The position numbers and the translations under genes are program-made. Below the pieces are notes generated by a model. That model was not told where the DNA came from and made no database searches. It saw only the letters and a program-made list of their open reading frames with translations. DNA of 64,000 bases from Variovorax sp. SG517 (lineage in GTDB: Bacteria > Pseudomonadota > Gammaproteobacteria > Burkholderiales > Burkholderiaceae_C). Shown here one piece after another: positions 52,837 through 62,010 of this stretch (positions are counted from its first letter, which is position 1; each line of letters begins with the position of its first letter). The stretch covers positions 21,537-85,536 of the forward strand of contig NZ_JABMJG010000017.1 in assembly GCF_013376045.1 (NCBI RefSeq), written 5' to 3'.

Positions 52837-53235
52837 TTATCTCTCCTGGGGCTTCGGGCCAATCGTGGTCACCGGGACATGGACGCTCCATTGCTGAGGC
52901 GGATCGACGGTGCGCGCACATCTCACCGCGATCACACGGCGGCTTTGCGGTACCACTGCACCCTGCGCGTCCGTCGACGACCAGCGAATCGTCTCCCAGC
53001 GCGTCTGCAGCGCCACGACGCAGCGCGGCACGAAGACCTTGAGGTTCGGCTCGCCGGCCTGCCACAGCAGCCCGCCGTTTGCGTTTTGCTGAGCGACAAA
53101 CGCATGGGCCTGCTCGCGGATCTCATAGAGGCCCTGCACCGAGCCGTGAGAGTGCATGTCCTCGATACCCGCGGCAGGACATGGCGCAGCCGACAGCAAC
53201 AGCCACAGGGGCAAGGCATTTCGATGGTGAGCCAT
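52837..53235 (-). CDS. Small secreted protein of unknown function
   Basis: A 132-residue protein with a convincing Sec signal (MAHHRNALPLWLLLSAAPCPAAG), then a short soluble domain with EQAHAFVAQQNANGGLLWQAGEPNLKVFVPRC and a pair of Cys that could form a disulphide. I recognise no family. The ribosome site is weak, and the gene stands alone on the minus strand between two plus-strand genes. Confidence 0.55.
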   Translation of the reverse strand: MAHHRNALPLWLLLSAAPCPAAGIEDMHSHGSVQGLYEIREQAHAFVAQQNANGGLLWQAGEPNLKVFVPRCVVALQTRWETIRWSSTDAQGAVVPQSRRVIAVRCARTVDPPQQWSVHVPVTTIGPKPQER

Positions 53236-53427
53236 GTGCTTGTTCTGCGTTCGGGGTTCCAGTTTTCACTTGTGGCTTCGCATCTTCGATCAACAGCAAG
53301 ATGCGGCCGTTCGACCGTATCTATCTCCACACGGGTTCGATGCAGCGGCCGATTCTCATGCGTCCCCTATGATGCCGCGCCGCCATGCTGCAGGCTGTCC
53401 ACCACGGCGTAATAAAGAGGTTTTAGA

Positions 53428-53979
53428 GTGAAGGAAATATCAGAACAGCTGGTCGCAATGATCGGTCAGCCATTCGACGGCAAGAAGGTTCGCGATGTGC
53501 TGGGCTCCCTGGGCGTCAAGAGGGTTTCCGGCCCCGGCGCCTTCTCCTCGAGCGAAGAGATCATCTGGATACCCAAGGCGTCCGTGCGCATCGATATCTA
53601 CCAGGCGCAGAAACTGAACGGACTGACGGGGTCGGGCTACCGTGACGAGGAGGGCTGGATCATCGGGTCCGTGGAACTTCTCGCACCCGGATCGGACGAC
53701 AGGATCAAGACGCCGTTTTCCGGCCCTCTCCCTATGGGCCTCGCCATCAGTTCGACACCGCAGGATTGCATCGACGCGCTCGGCCAGCCCGACCTGGACG
53801 AGGAGCATGACCGGCCGGGCTTCTCTGGCAGGGTCCTGGCCTGGCGCAAGCAGCACCTGAACATCGCGATCACCTTCGCGGGCAAGGGGCGCGAGAGCAC
53901 GATGATCAACCACACCGTCTGCCTGATCGGTTGCATCGGTGCCTGGCGCTATACCCATCCTGAAGTCTTCGCTCCCTGA
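53428..53979 (+). CDS. Conserved-looking hypothetical protein, 183 residues
   Basis: A soluble alpha/beta protein starting at GTG 53428 with AGAGG about 10 bp ahead. It begins MKEISEQLVAMIGQPFDGKKVRDVLGSLG and has GLAISSTPQDCIDALGQPD near the middle, a pattern I associate loosely with small immunity-type or polymorphic-toxin accessory proteins (LGQPD-type repeats). No toxin gene lies next to it. Function not assigned. Confidence 0.62.
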   Translation: MKEISEQLVAMIGQPFDGKKVRDVLGSLGVKRVSGPGAFSSSEEIIWIPKASVRIDIYQAQKLNGLTGSGYRDEEGWIIGSVELLAPGSDDRIKTPFSGPLPMGLAISSTPQDCIDALGQPDLDEEHDRPGFSGRVLAWRKQHLNIAITFAGKGRESTMINHTVCLIGCIGAWRYTHPEVFAP

Positions 53980-54255
53980 ATCCAAATCGGATGTCTGAGG
54001 CCGAAAGCACGACGCAGCATCGGTGAAGGCACTTCGACAAGCCGAGCGTGCGGGGCATGCAATTGCCATCAGAAATGAGTAGCTATCGATCACTTTTCCA
54101 AGGAATCCATGGCGTGCGCCAGGGAGCGCCGGCGTTCTTTTTTGTCGAGCAGATTGGTTATTAATAAAAACGACTTGTTGCACCGATAGATTGCGCGAAC
54201 TCGTTCAGGTGCAGGTGACCTGCTCCGAGGCCTCACGTTTTCCATCCTCTGCTCC

Positions 54256-56253
54256 ATGTCGCACTTTCCTTCGTCTGTTCGTCCCTTCGCCATCTCCCTC
54301 GTCGCAGCCCTTTGCCTCTCGGCCTGCGGCGGTGGAGGCGGAAGCGGCCTCTCGCTCCCGATCACCTCCATCCCTCCTGCCACCACCAATCCGCCCGCCG
54401 TGGTCGTGGCCGGCCCGCCGAAAGACCTGGGCTTCACCGACACAGCGCCCGCACCCGATGCGGTCGCGGTCCCGCCTTTCGTCGACAACGTGGCGACGAA
54501 CCAGCGCGGCGATGCGCGCTTCGCAACCAAGGAGACCAATGCCGGCGTGCGCGTGCTGACCGGCTTCCTCGACTTCTGGCAGCCCAGCACGCTTCTGGTG
54601 GACGCGGGCGTCTCGGCGCCCGCGCAGGGCAGTTTCCCGGCGGTGGTTGCATCTACCTGGAGCGGTATTCCGGGTGACGTCACCGACGGCAAGATGCTCA
54701 ATACCGATGTGCTGAACCGCAACATCCAGTACGTCGTCGATGCAACCAACGCGCGCACCCCCGCGCAGGAACTGGCCGCCTACCTCGACGACCGCCGTGG
54801 CAAGGGCTACAGCATCAGCGACGGCATGGGGCCGCTCACGAACGCCTGGCGCACGGCCACGCAACAGGTCACCACCATCACCGGCATCGCAGCGGACGCC
54901 ACCACGGTGCTCTACAACGACGGCGGCAATGACGTCGGCGTCGGCGGTTCTGCCAACCCGGGCTTCGGCACGGTGGTCGACCTGCTCAAGAACATCGGCG
55001 AGAACGGCTCGACCGAGCCCGCCAAGCGCTTCTACAAGTACGCGCGGCCCTGGCGCTGGAGCAGCAGCGTGAAGGTGGTTCCGGCGCTGGAACCCGCCAA
55101 GAGCCCCACGCCCGCGACCGACGGCGGCTTCGTGAGCGGCCACACGGCCGAAGCGGTGCGCGATTCCATCGCCTCCGCCTACGTCGTGCCGCAGCGCTTC
55201 CAGGAGATGGTGGCGCGCGGCCTCGAGCTCGGTGAGAACCGCATCCTCGCGGGCATGCATTCGCCGCTGGACGTGGTGGGTGGACGCCTGCACGGGCAGG
55301 CCGTGGCCACCGCGAGCCTGGCCACCGGTGCCAATGCCGCGCGCAAGAGCGCGGCCTATGCGCAGGCACAAGGCGTGCTGATGGCCGCGGTGGGCGCGAG
55401 CGATGCCGCTGCCTTCAACGACTTCGCCCATTCGCAGGGCACCGCCGCCGACCGCTTTGCGGACCATGCCGCGAGCAAGGCCGACTATCTTCGCCGCCTG
55501 ACCCTCGGCTTCAAACAGGTGGCCGACACCACGAAGCCAGCCGTCGTTCCCAAGGGCGCCGAGGTCCTCCTCGAAACGCGCCTTCCTTACCTCGACGCAA
55601 CGCAGCGCCGCGTGGTGCTCAAGACCACGGCCGTCGCCTCGGGCTATCCGGTGATGGACGACCCCGAAGGCTGGGGTCGACTGAACCTGTTCGACGCAGC
55701 CGACGGCTACGGCGCCTTCAATGGCGACGTCGTCGTGACGATGGATGCCAGCCTGGGCGGCTTCAACGCGCTGGACAGCTGGCGCAACAACATCTCCGGC
55801 GCCGGCAAGCTGACCAAGAAGGGCAGCGGCACGCTCGCGCTCGGCGGCAGCAACAGCTACTCGGGCGGCACGCAACTCGTGGCGGGCACACTACGCGCCG
55901 ATGCGGCCTCGGCCTTCGGCCAGGGCAACGTCTATGTGGGTGGCGGCACGCTGGTCTGCAATGCGGCTTCGACGGTCGTCATGGCAGGCGCGTACACGCA
56001 GTTGGCCGGCACGACGCTGCAGCTGAACCTCGGTGCCAGCGGTGCAGGGCGGCTGAACGTAGCCGGCGTGGCGGCCCTGGATGGCACGCTGAACCTGAGC
56101 TTCAGGTCAGGCTTCGCGCCCAGCGCGGGCGACACGCTTGTGGTCATCAGCGGCGGGACGCTCACCGGCCGCTTCTCGGCCATCAATGCGCCAGGGTTCA
56201 AGGTCACGCCGACCTACACGGGGACCCAACTTGTCGTGCGCTTCGACGCTTAG
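54256..56253 (+). CDS. PAP2-family phosphatase lipoprotein with autotransporter-type repeat
   Basis: A 665-residue protein. Residues 1-23 are a lipoprotein signal (lipobox LSAC, Cys24) followed by a Gly run. Residues about 50-400 form a class A acid phosphatase/PAP2 domain with KYARPWR, GFVSGHTAEAVRDS and RILAGMHSPLDVVGGR, the three conserved blocks with catalytic His residues. Residues about 500-665 carry one autotransporter-associated beta-helix repeat (GSGTLALGGSNSYSGGTQLVAGTLRAD) but no outer-membrane beta barrel. It would hydrolyse phosphomonoesters at the cell surface or in the periplasm. Confidence 0.83.
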   Translation: MSHFPSSVRPFAISLVAALCLSACGGGGGSGLSLPITSIPPATTNPPAVVVAGPPKDLGFTDTAPAPDAVAVPPFVDNVATNQRGDARFATKETNAGVRVLTGFLDFWQPSTLLVDAGVSAPAQGSFPAVVASTWSGIPGDVTDGKMLNTDVLNRNIQYVVDATNARTPAQELAAYLDDRRGKGYSISDGMGPLTNAWRTATQQVTTITGIAADATTVLYNDGGNDVGVGGSANPGFGTVVDLLKNIGENGSTEPAKRFYKYARPWRWSSSVKVVPALEPAKSPTPATDGGFVSGHTAEAVRDSIASAYVVPQRFQEMVARGLELGENRILAGMHSPLDVVGGRLHGQAVATASLATGANAARKSAAYAQAQGVLMAAVGASDAAAFNDFAHSQGTAADRFADHAASKADYLRRLTLGFKQVADTTKPAVVPKGAEVLLETRLPYLDATQRRVVLKTTAVASGYPVMDDPEGWGRLNLFDAADGYGAFNGDVVVTMDASLGGFNALDSWRNNISGAGKLTKKGSGTLALGGSNSYSGGTQLVAGTLRADAASAFGQGNVYVGGGTLVCNAASTVVMAGAYTQLAGTTLQLNLGASGAGRLNVAGVAALDGTLNLSFRSGFAPSAGDTLVVISGGTLTGRFSAINAPGFKVTPTYTGTQLVVRFDA

Positions 56254-56489
56254 AAATACTCTGCGATCTGGTTTGCGGCAATGGCGAACTCAGAGAGTTC
56301 GCCATTGGTCATGATGAGGTTTGCGAGCGGCAAATCCACCGCACGCAAACGCTCTTCTTCAATCGTCTCCGAGATCGAACGAATTGCAGCCGGATCGTCA
56401 TCCTGCAGTCGAATCACCGGACAAGTCAGAAGGGCGGGGGGACCAATCATCAGAAGGTGCGCAGGGTACTGACACGGCAGCGCATTCAA
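56250..56489 (-). CDS. Possible small protein or gene fragment, 79 residues
   Basis: An open frame whose C-terminal half (IRSISETIEEERLRAVDLPLANLIMTNGELSEFAIA) looks protein-like, in DNA of lower GC than its surroundings. The first 30 residues are less convincing and there is no good ribosome site. It overlaps the PAP2 gene end by 4 bp and contains the hairpin at 56279-56307. It could be the remnant of a larger gene. Confidence 0.25.
   Translation of the reverse strand: MNALPCQYPAHLLMIGPPALLTCPVIRLQDDDPAAIRSISETIEEERLRAVDLPLANLIMTNGELSEFAIAANQIAEYF
56279..56307. repeat. 13-bp perfect inverted repeat after the PAP2 gene
   Basis: CAATGGCGAACTC (56279-56291) and GAGTTCGCCATTG (56295-56307) are perfect inverted copies with a 3-nt loop, 26 bp after the PAP2 stop. 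Such a hairpin would stabilise or end the transcript from either side, but no T-run follows, so factor-assisted termination or a protein-binding site are as likely. Confidence 0.6.
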
Positions 56490-56554
56490 GATAGCGTGCG
56501 AAAGTCACCTTGCGCTGGCTGGGCGAATGGAGTTCGAAACCTCTTCACCGTTAT

Positions 56555-58264
56555 TCAAGAGTGCCGGCACTCGTAGCTGGACGCCTGTACACGGTCACCG
56601 CCGATGTAGTGGGGGTAGCCGGGATAGCGGCACATGGGGCGCGCGGCCTGAATTGCAAACGGCGGGGAGGGCGCCTTCACCACCTGCACCAGTGCATTCG
56701 CGGGCGCATCTCCAGCACTGACCCACCGGTCCAGCGGATCCAGCAGGTCTACCATCGTCGGCACCGCCGGCCCGCCCGCCACCGCTCGTGAGTTGCCGGA
56801 ATGCGTCGACCCGGGCGAGACGTAGAGCCGCACCGATCGTTCGACTGCCGCGGCACCCATGTGTGCCACGAGGGCATCGTGATACTGGGTGTCCATGAGT
56901 GCACTCTGAGCGCGATCCGCCGCGTTCTCTCTAAGGATCAGCTTGCCGCCGCGCGCGAAGAAAGCCGAGAGGTCCGGGTTGGTGGAGTCCATCAGCGCCG
57001 AGGTCGCCTGAACCCGCTCGCGGAAATCCTCGGGGCGATAGCGACGCACGTCGTAGTTCCTGTCGCGGACGATCCCATAGCGGATCCAGCTGCTTCCATA
57101 GATCCACTGGGTGGCGTTGCGTGCGGCATCCGGCGGTACAGCGGGCGCCGCCGAGCCGGTGACCCAGCGCACCATGTTGACGGCGGAGGGGCCGTCGAGG
57201 CTGTCCTCGTGCCCGTAGAGCCATTGGGGATAGGTCGTGAGGCCGTTGGCGATGCTGAAAGGAAATACATAGGGAGAGTGGATGGCTCGCATCAGGCGCA
57301 GCTCGGCGTCGGACAGACAGTGCACGCCCGCGTCGCTACCGTCGGGGCAGCGCAGGCGCTGCAGATCCACCCGGCCCTGGCACCCCATGTAGTTGTTCAC
57401 GACACCGTCCGCCAGCCCGTCGAGTGCATCGCAGGCGTCGGAAGTGGCTTTGGCGATGAGCGCTACTTTTCCGGCTTGCAGCCAGTCTTCGTGCTGCGGT
57501 ACCTGGTTTCGCACGAAGGCATGGAAAAGGCCGGTCCAGTTGATCACGGGAACGACGCTGACGATCCCGTCGTAGTCGGCCGGAAACCTCTGTGCCATCG
57601 TCAGCCCTTCCCGTCCCCCTTCGGAACCGCCGAAGTAGTACATGCGTTGCGGCCGACGCGCGTAGTACGCGCTCATGACGTCCACGGCCACATCTCTCAC
57701 CTTCTTGTACGAGGCGAAGGCGAAGTTCTCGAGCATCTCGTCGTTCAGCGCGAAGGCGCCGGGCTCACCGGCGGGGAACGCCGAGGCCTGATGGCCGGAG
57801 TCGTGGCCGAAGGTCGCATAGCCTCGCGCAATCGGGAGGGCATCGTCCGGCGCCGCGTCCCGCAGAGGAGCCAGCCCTGTGATCAGCACCCCATTGAAGC
57901 CCCCGCCCCCGTACTGGACGGCCTTGCCGTTCCAGGTGGTCGGCAGGTTCAGCTGGAAGTTGATCGGCTGTGCCCCGGGGTCGCGAGATGCGATGGTTCC
58001 GCTGACCTTGCAGAACTGCGGAAGAGCTGGCGCGAACGTCCCGTCGTTGACGGTTGCGGCCGAGGCCGACACGAGAACAGCCGATGTGACCGAAGCCTTG
58101 CCGCTGGGCAATCCCGTTGCGCCCGGTGTGATGGCATGGTGTGCGAGGCCGGCGCAGGAGCCGGCGAGCCAGTCGGCGTTCGGAACTGTGCCGCACGCCG
58201 ACAAGGCCAACGCAAGCAGCGCGAAGCTGACGCAAGAAAACTTCCGAATATTGAAGTGATTCAT
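56555..58264 (-). CDS. Tannase/feruloyl-esterase-family lipoprotein
   Basis: A 569-residue alpha/beta hydrolase of the tannase/feruloyl esterase family. The signal peptide ends in lipobox LSAC (Cys24). The nucleophile Ser214 lies in GGSEGGREG. CDALDGLADGVVNN is the calcium-binding and lid region, and the acid/base pair is in the C-terminal third (LRENAADRAQS and PGSTHSG). A Cys pair brackets the domain. It would release phenolic acids from plant esters. A truncated Bug/TctC gene upstream is a frequent partner of this family, here decayed. Confidence 0.86.
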   Translation of the reverse strand: MNHFNIRKFSCVSFALLALALSACGTVPNADWLAGSCAGLAHHAITPGATGLPSGKASVTSAVLVSASAATVNDGTFAPALPQFCKVSGTIASRDPGAQPINFQLNLPTTWNGKAVQYGGGGFNGVLITGLAPLRDAAPDDALPIARGYATFGHDSGHQASAFPAGEPGAFALNDEMLENFAFASYKKVRDVAVDVMSAYYARRPQRMYYFGGSEGGREGLTMAQRFPADYDGIVSVVPVINWTGLFHAFVRNQVPQHEDWLQAGKVALIAKATSDACDALDGLADGVVNNYMGCQGRVDLQRLRCPDGSDAGVHCLSDAELRLMRAIHSPYVFPFSIANGLTTYPQWLYGHEDSLDGPSAVNMVRWVTGSAAPAVPPDAARNATQWIYGSSWIRYGIVRDRNYDVRRYRPEDFRERVQATSALMDSTNPDLSAFFARGGKLILRENAADRAQSALMDTQYHDALVAHMGAAAVERSVRLYVSPGSTHSGNSRAVAGGPAVPTMVDLLDPLDRWVSAGDAPANALVQVVKAPSPPFAIQAARPMCRYPGYPHYIGGDRVQASSYECRHS

Positions 58265-58445
58265 GGTGTCTCCAGGTTCCTTGAATACTCAACCAGCCGT
58301 CGTAGCCAAAGCGCCAATGTACACAGACATGCAGTGGCCCTCGCTGTCGATGCTTCCATGCGCGATGCCTGGGAATCGGCCCTGCGCAATGTCGCCGTCC
58401 GGGGAACTCTCAATGTCCGCGGTTGCACGTGCGGACCTTCTCTCC

Positions 58446-58800
58446 TCAATCCAGTTGCAGCTTGGTCTTCTGCGCGATGGTTCCCGACTTGGCGAAGTCC
58501 TCCCGGCTGCGAGTCAGCGCATCCTGCGATGAGTTGCCCTCGACCCGCAGGTCCATCTCTGCCAGCCTGCTGCGTATCGACGTCGCTTGCAGGGCTGCAC
58601 GAACGTCGCGCTGGATCTTTTCAACGACCGGCGCAGGAAGGCCGGCAGGCGCCATCAAGGTTTCGAAGAAGGTCGCGTCGAACCCGGCATGACCGCTTTC
58701 CGCCACGGTCGGAACAGTTGGCAGCAAGCTTGACCGCTCCTTGCCGGAAACTGCTATCGCGCGCAGCCGCCCGCTCTGGATGTGAGGCAGGACCGGCTTC
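58446..58800 (-). pseudogene. C-terminal remnant of a Bug/TctC-type solute-binding protein
   Basis: About 118 residues match the end of tripartite-tricarboxylate (Bug) binding proteins: LPHIQSGRLRAIAVSG, LPTVPTVAESG and MAPAGLPAPVVEKI. The N-terminal two thirds and the signal peptide are missing. Homology begins abruptly near 58800, where another fragment begins on the opposite strand, so an intact gene was cut by a deletion or rearrangement. The remnant lies 181 bp upstream of the tannase gene, in the same direction. Confidence 0.78.
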
Positions 58801-58819
58801 GACGACAAGGCTAGTTCCG

Positions 58820-59131
58820 AGCTTCGCGCGCGCTTGGCTTCAGGCAAGGCTGTCGGAACCGTTCTATGGCCAGACGGTAGTCGTAACGCATGCGCCCCAC
58901 CGCGGATCTCTCGCGCAGCGCTACGCCGATGATTGGGCCTCGGGTGCTTATGTCACTGAGCTTCCGGAAGCCTTCTTTGATGTGCCCGTGCTATGGGTGC
59001 ATGGACACACGCATCAGCAGTTCGACTCGAGCCAGCTCCTGCCAGATTGTGTGTAACCCGCGCGGTTACGTGAACTGGAGTGGCAGGGTCGAGAACAAGG
59101 CGTTCGATCCGGGATTGGTCATCGATGTAAA
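58820..59131 (+). pseudogene. C-terminal remnant of a calcineurin-like phosphoesterase, frameshifted
   Basis: The plus strand encodes ARAWLQARLSEPFYG, VVVTHAPH and VLWVHGHTHQQFDSS, the last blocks of a metallophosphoesterase. The frame then runs into a stop at 59054. In the neighbouring frame the expected ending, IVCNPRGYVNWSG and NKAFDPGLVIDV, continues to about 59131, so there is a frameshift near 59025-59035. The N-terminal metal-binding half is absent. Confidence 0.78.
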
Positions 59132-59229
59132 AGTTCTTGCCTACAGGGGTGGATGGAGCTCTTTCGAAACATTCGTCTATCGAAGTGGCCCCGCTTGAGT
59201 CATACGCACCATGAGCGCAATGACATGCG

Positions 59230-59424
59230 CTACCGCATCCAAAGGAAAGTGATCCACGCAATGTGGGCACCAAGCAGCGCACCTGGCAGGATCAGTATCC
59301 AGAAATTGTGGCCGCATATCAATGAATCAGAAATGCCAGGTAGAGAGCAAGTGACCGTTGGGAGCAGCCATCCTCCGACGAAGCAGGCACCGATCACCAA
59401 GAAGATTATGAGCAAGTATTTCAT
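59230..59424 (-). CDS. Small hydrophobic membrane protein, 64 residues
   Basis: A frame encoding two membrane-spanning segments (MKYLLIIFLVIGACFVGGWLL and FWILILPGALLGAHIAWITFLW) joined by a Cys-containing loop. The composition is clearly membrane-like and the DNA has lower GC than its neighbours. No strong ribosome site and no family recognised. Confidence 0.5.
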   Translation of the reverse strand: MKYLLIIFLVIGACFVGGWLLPTVTCSLPGISDSLICGHNFWILILPGALLGAHIAWITFLWMR

Positions 59425-59791
59425 ATCAAAGAGGCGGCCGGAACTATTGCCTTGAGACTGCCAAGAAGCTCAAGGTACGCTTTACAAGGCAGGGCTTGCC
59501 GATCGCAAGCGGCACAAGAAGCAATCTCACGTTCCGCAAAGACGGTCTCCGGCAACTGTCCGGCGGAAAGGAGTCCAGGGTACTGTTGTGGTTAGTTCCT
59601 CTTCTAAGCGCGTGACTGCTGCTTCCTTTCATATCCTCTTGATAGGACACACGCGTGCACGGCGAACACCTCCGCCGGAGCCACCCGGGAACTGGCCAAG
59701 CGCTTGAAGCCGGGCACCTGCAGAACGTCATCGAGATGATGGTCGGTCAGTGCTTCGCCACGCTGCGTGCGATGGGATCTTTTCGCGGCAC
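59425..59791. other. 367-bp gap with no recognisable gene
   Basis: Between the small membrane protein and the TadG-like gene I see only short shadow frames. A plus-strand stretch from about 59660 to 59790 (MHGEHLRRSHPGTGQALEAG) runs for 97 codons but is antisense to the end of the TadG-like gene and has no conserved motif. No clear terminator seen. Confidence 0.4.
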
Positions 59792-61069
59792 TCATCTCAC
59801 CAGCACCGGGACCAGTGGGCCGGACGATCCGCCAGCCAACCCGGTGGTGGTGCAAGGGCTGCCGACGGCACCCGCGTTTCCGCGGAATTCCAGCTGCGTA
59901 TCGGTCATCGGGATGCTCAGTGGCTGCAGCATCAGCATGCAGAGGTAGTCGATCACGTGGTTGCCGCCGTCGATGACCGGCACGGTCACGAAACGGCGGT
60001 CGAGGCCGTACTGCATGTGTCCCCCGGCGACATTGCCCGGGTTGGCCAGCGTCTGAAAACTGTTGAGTGACAGCCCGGTGATCGATTCGCAGCTGTTCGC
60101 GCCCTTCACCTTCGTGCCGGTGTCGGCGCACGACGCGAAGGCCGCGCGCTTGGTCACGAAGTTCTGGGCGCTGGCGGGTGCTCCGGCGCCCGGCGCACCG
60201 TTGTAGGCATTGAACTGCGCGGGCCAGTTCAGCGGGGTGTAGGCATAGCCGGTGTAGTCCGGTCGCCCGCTGCTCGGATCGACGCCGTTCTTGTAGATGC
60301 CAAAGCGCTGGTTCCAGACATCGGCTACCGTGCTCTGCACGCCGGGCGTGCCGAGCGTATCGCCCACCTTGGTTCCGCAGTGATTGTTGAGCTCGGACTC
60401 GGTTTCCGAGGCGTTGTTGCTGCCGTCGAGGTTGGCCCAGCCGATCTGGCCGCCCGTGGCCGCGTTCTGCGCCATGATGAGCGTCACCCATTCACCGGTC
60501 ACGAAACCATAGTTCGGCGCCGTACTGCCCACCTTGGGCTTCGCCGCGACCGGAACGGGACATGTGGTCTGTGCACTGGCGCGAGTGGCAACAGCACTCG
60601 CCGCGACACTGCGCGTCGCGGGGTTGCCGGCCGTGTCGCCCGAGAAGGCACCCATCGCCTTCATGAGCCAGATACTGATGTTAGCCTGCGCATGCGTGCA
60701 CTGTGCGTAGCGTGCCAGAGCAGGCGAGGTGGTGACAGCGTAGGACGCATCGCGGAAGGTGATGTCGGCTGGGACGATCTTGCCCTGGCCACTCCAGGTG
60801 CTCGACTGCATGTTCACATTGTTCGCATTGCCGGCGGTCTGGCCCGCACTTACCGCCCGCATAAGGGCCGTGCTCTGTCCGTCGAGCTCGCGTGCGGCAG
60901 AAAGGGCACAGCTGTCGACTGCTGTCTGCAATTCGGTCTTGACAACGAACAGGTGACCAAAATCGAGCGCGATGCCCATGAAGCCTATGAGAAACAACAG
61001 GAGCAGCGCGGCGGTGACGATCATTGCGCCACGCTGGCGTTGGTGACGACGGTGGACATGCATGATCAT
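59792..61069 (-). CDS. TadE/TadG-family pilus-assembly-like protein
   Basis: A 425-residue protein with a basic leader (HVHRRHQRQRGA) and one N-terminal hydrophobic helix (MIVTAALLLLFLIGFMGIALDFGHLFVV), then ELQTAVDSCALSAARELDGQ, the signature of TadG/Tad-like pseudopilins. The rest is a large extracytoplasmic domain with several Cys. No tad/flp cluster is present, so it is an orphan. The ATG at 61069 is preceded by CAGGGAG; a second ATG lies two codons on. Confidence 0.8.
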   Translation of the reverse strand: MIMHVHRRHQRQRGAMIVTAALLLLFLIGFMGIALDFGHLFVVKTELQTAVDSCALSAARELDGQSTALMRAVSAGQTAGNANNVNMQSSTWSGQGKIVPADITFRDASYAVTTSPALARYAQCTHAQANISIWLMKAMGAFSGDTAGNPATRSVAASAVATRASAQTTCPVPVAAKPKVGSTAPNYGFVTGEWVTLIMAQNAATGGQIGWANLDGSNNASETESELNNHCGTKVGDTLGTPGVQSTVADVWNQRFGIYKNGVDPSSGRPDYTGYAYTPLNWPAQFNAYNGAPGAGAPASAQNFVTKRAAFASCADTGTKVKGANSCESITGLSLNSFQTLANPGNVAGGHMQYGLDRRFVTVPVIDGGNHVIDYLCMLMLQPLSIPMTDTQLEFRGNAGAVGSPCTTTGLAGGSSGPLVPVLVR

Positions 61070-61699
61070 CTCCCTGTGCGACAGCGGTGGTTCAGACGGC
61101 ACGGCCTCAGGTGTAGGTCGTGCCGCTTGCCCGCCCGAAGTGGATCGAGGCGTGCGACAAGGCGGTCACTTTAGGAAACGCTGCGCCTTTGCGCATGAGC
61201 GAAGCGCCCCTTTGCTGGGGGGCATCTGCCCTGCGCGGGCGCGCATGCGCCCATGACAAAGCGCCTGCCTGAAACCGTGGGATCGCACGCGGACACCTTC
61301 AGCGGCGAAAGCGCCACCGGTGAGGCCGTGGGTTACGGCGCGCGCATATCTGGCTGTTCGCGGGCAAACCCCTAATAGTATTTGCTTGCGCGGCGGCGTC
61401 ACGGCTCGCGCCGGCCGACTCGCACCACGTCGACTGCGATCGCGGTGTGGCCAAGCCGATGGCCGGCGTATCCTTCAGCAGGTAGATCACGCGGTCGTGC
61501 TGCAGCGTCACTGGCGGCAGTCATCCTCCTGTCCGTCTACCGAGCAATGTCACCTCGGCCAACTTCTCGAACGTGTGTACGGCCCCCTTCAACTCTTTTG
61601 CGGCATCTGTGAGGCTTCACTGGGGATGGAACTAGCCCGCTCTGGACAGCCATAGCCAATCAGAACCTGCCGGTCACTACGAGTGATTCCTTTGTAAGT
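61070..61699. other. 630-bp gap upstream of the TadG-like gene
   Basis: No convincing gene. On the minus strand a -10-like TACTAT lies at 61375-61380 within GCAAA...TTTGC dyads, which could be a promoter for the TadG-like gene with a long leader, but 306 bp separates them. A GGGCGC-GCAT-GCGCCC dyad sits near 61236-61251. A short minus-strand frame (61299-61511, starting MTLQHDRVIYLLKDTPAIG) has no recognisable homology. Confidence 0.35.
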
Positions 61700-61939
61700 A
61701 TGCCTTTCAAAGAAAAATCTCCGTACTCCTGTCCATGCTGCTTCTGCCTCACTCTTCTGCAGCGAGGCGCATACGAAATATGCCCAGTGTGCTTCTGGGA
61801 GGATGACGGGCAAGACGAGCTGGACCTGTTTGCCGTGCGGGGTGGCCCAAACCGCGCTCTCAGTCTGGCTCAGGCTAGGGCCAACTACAGATCGATGGGT
61901 GCCTGCGATGCGCAAAGCGTGCAGTACGCGGTCAATTAA
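61700..61939 (+). CDS. CPCC-family cysteine-rich protein
   Basis: A 79-residue protein of the Cys-rich CPCC family: YSCPCC near 9-14, the second Cys pair in YEICPVCFWEDDGQD and the conserved GGPN and ARANYRS that follow. The four Cys can hold one zinc. Such proteins are often found as scattered immunity-like or accessory genes. It lies directly before the IS66 element. Confidence 0.82.
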   Translation: MPFKEKSPYSCPCCFCLTLLQRGAYEICPVCFWEDDGQDELDLFAVRGGPNRALSLAQARANYRSMGACDAQSVQYAVN

Positions 61940-62010
61940 TCACGCCCTTGTTCAGTGAACGATGAGCTGTGAGGCTACGTGCCCATGTAGAGCAACATGG
62001 ACATGTAGAC

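Noticed and set aside
56801..59056. A 751-codon plus-strand open frame
   Set aside because: Most of it is antisense to the tannase gene. Only its last part is real, being the phosphoesterase remnant from about 58820.
61700..61939. Cargo gene of the IS66 element
   Set aside because: It lies outside tnpA with its own start, and no IS end could be defined between or before them.
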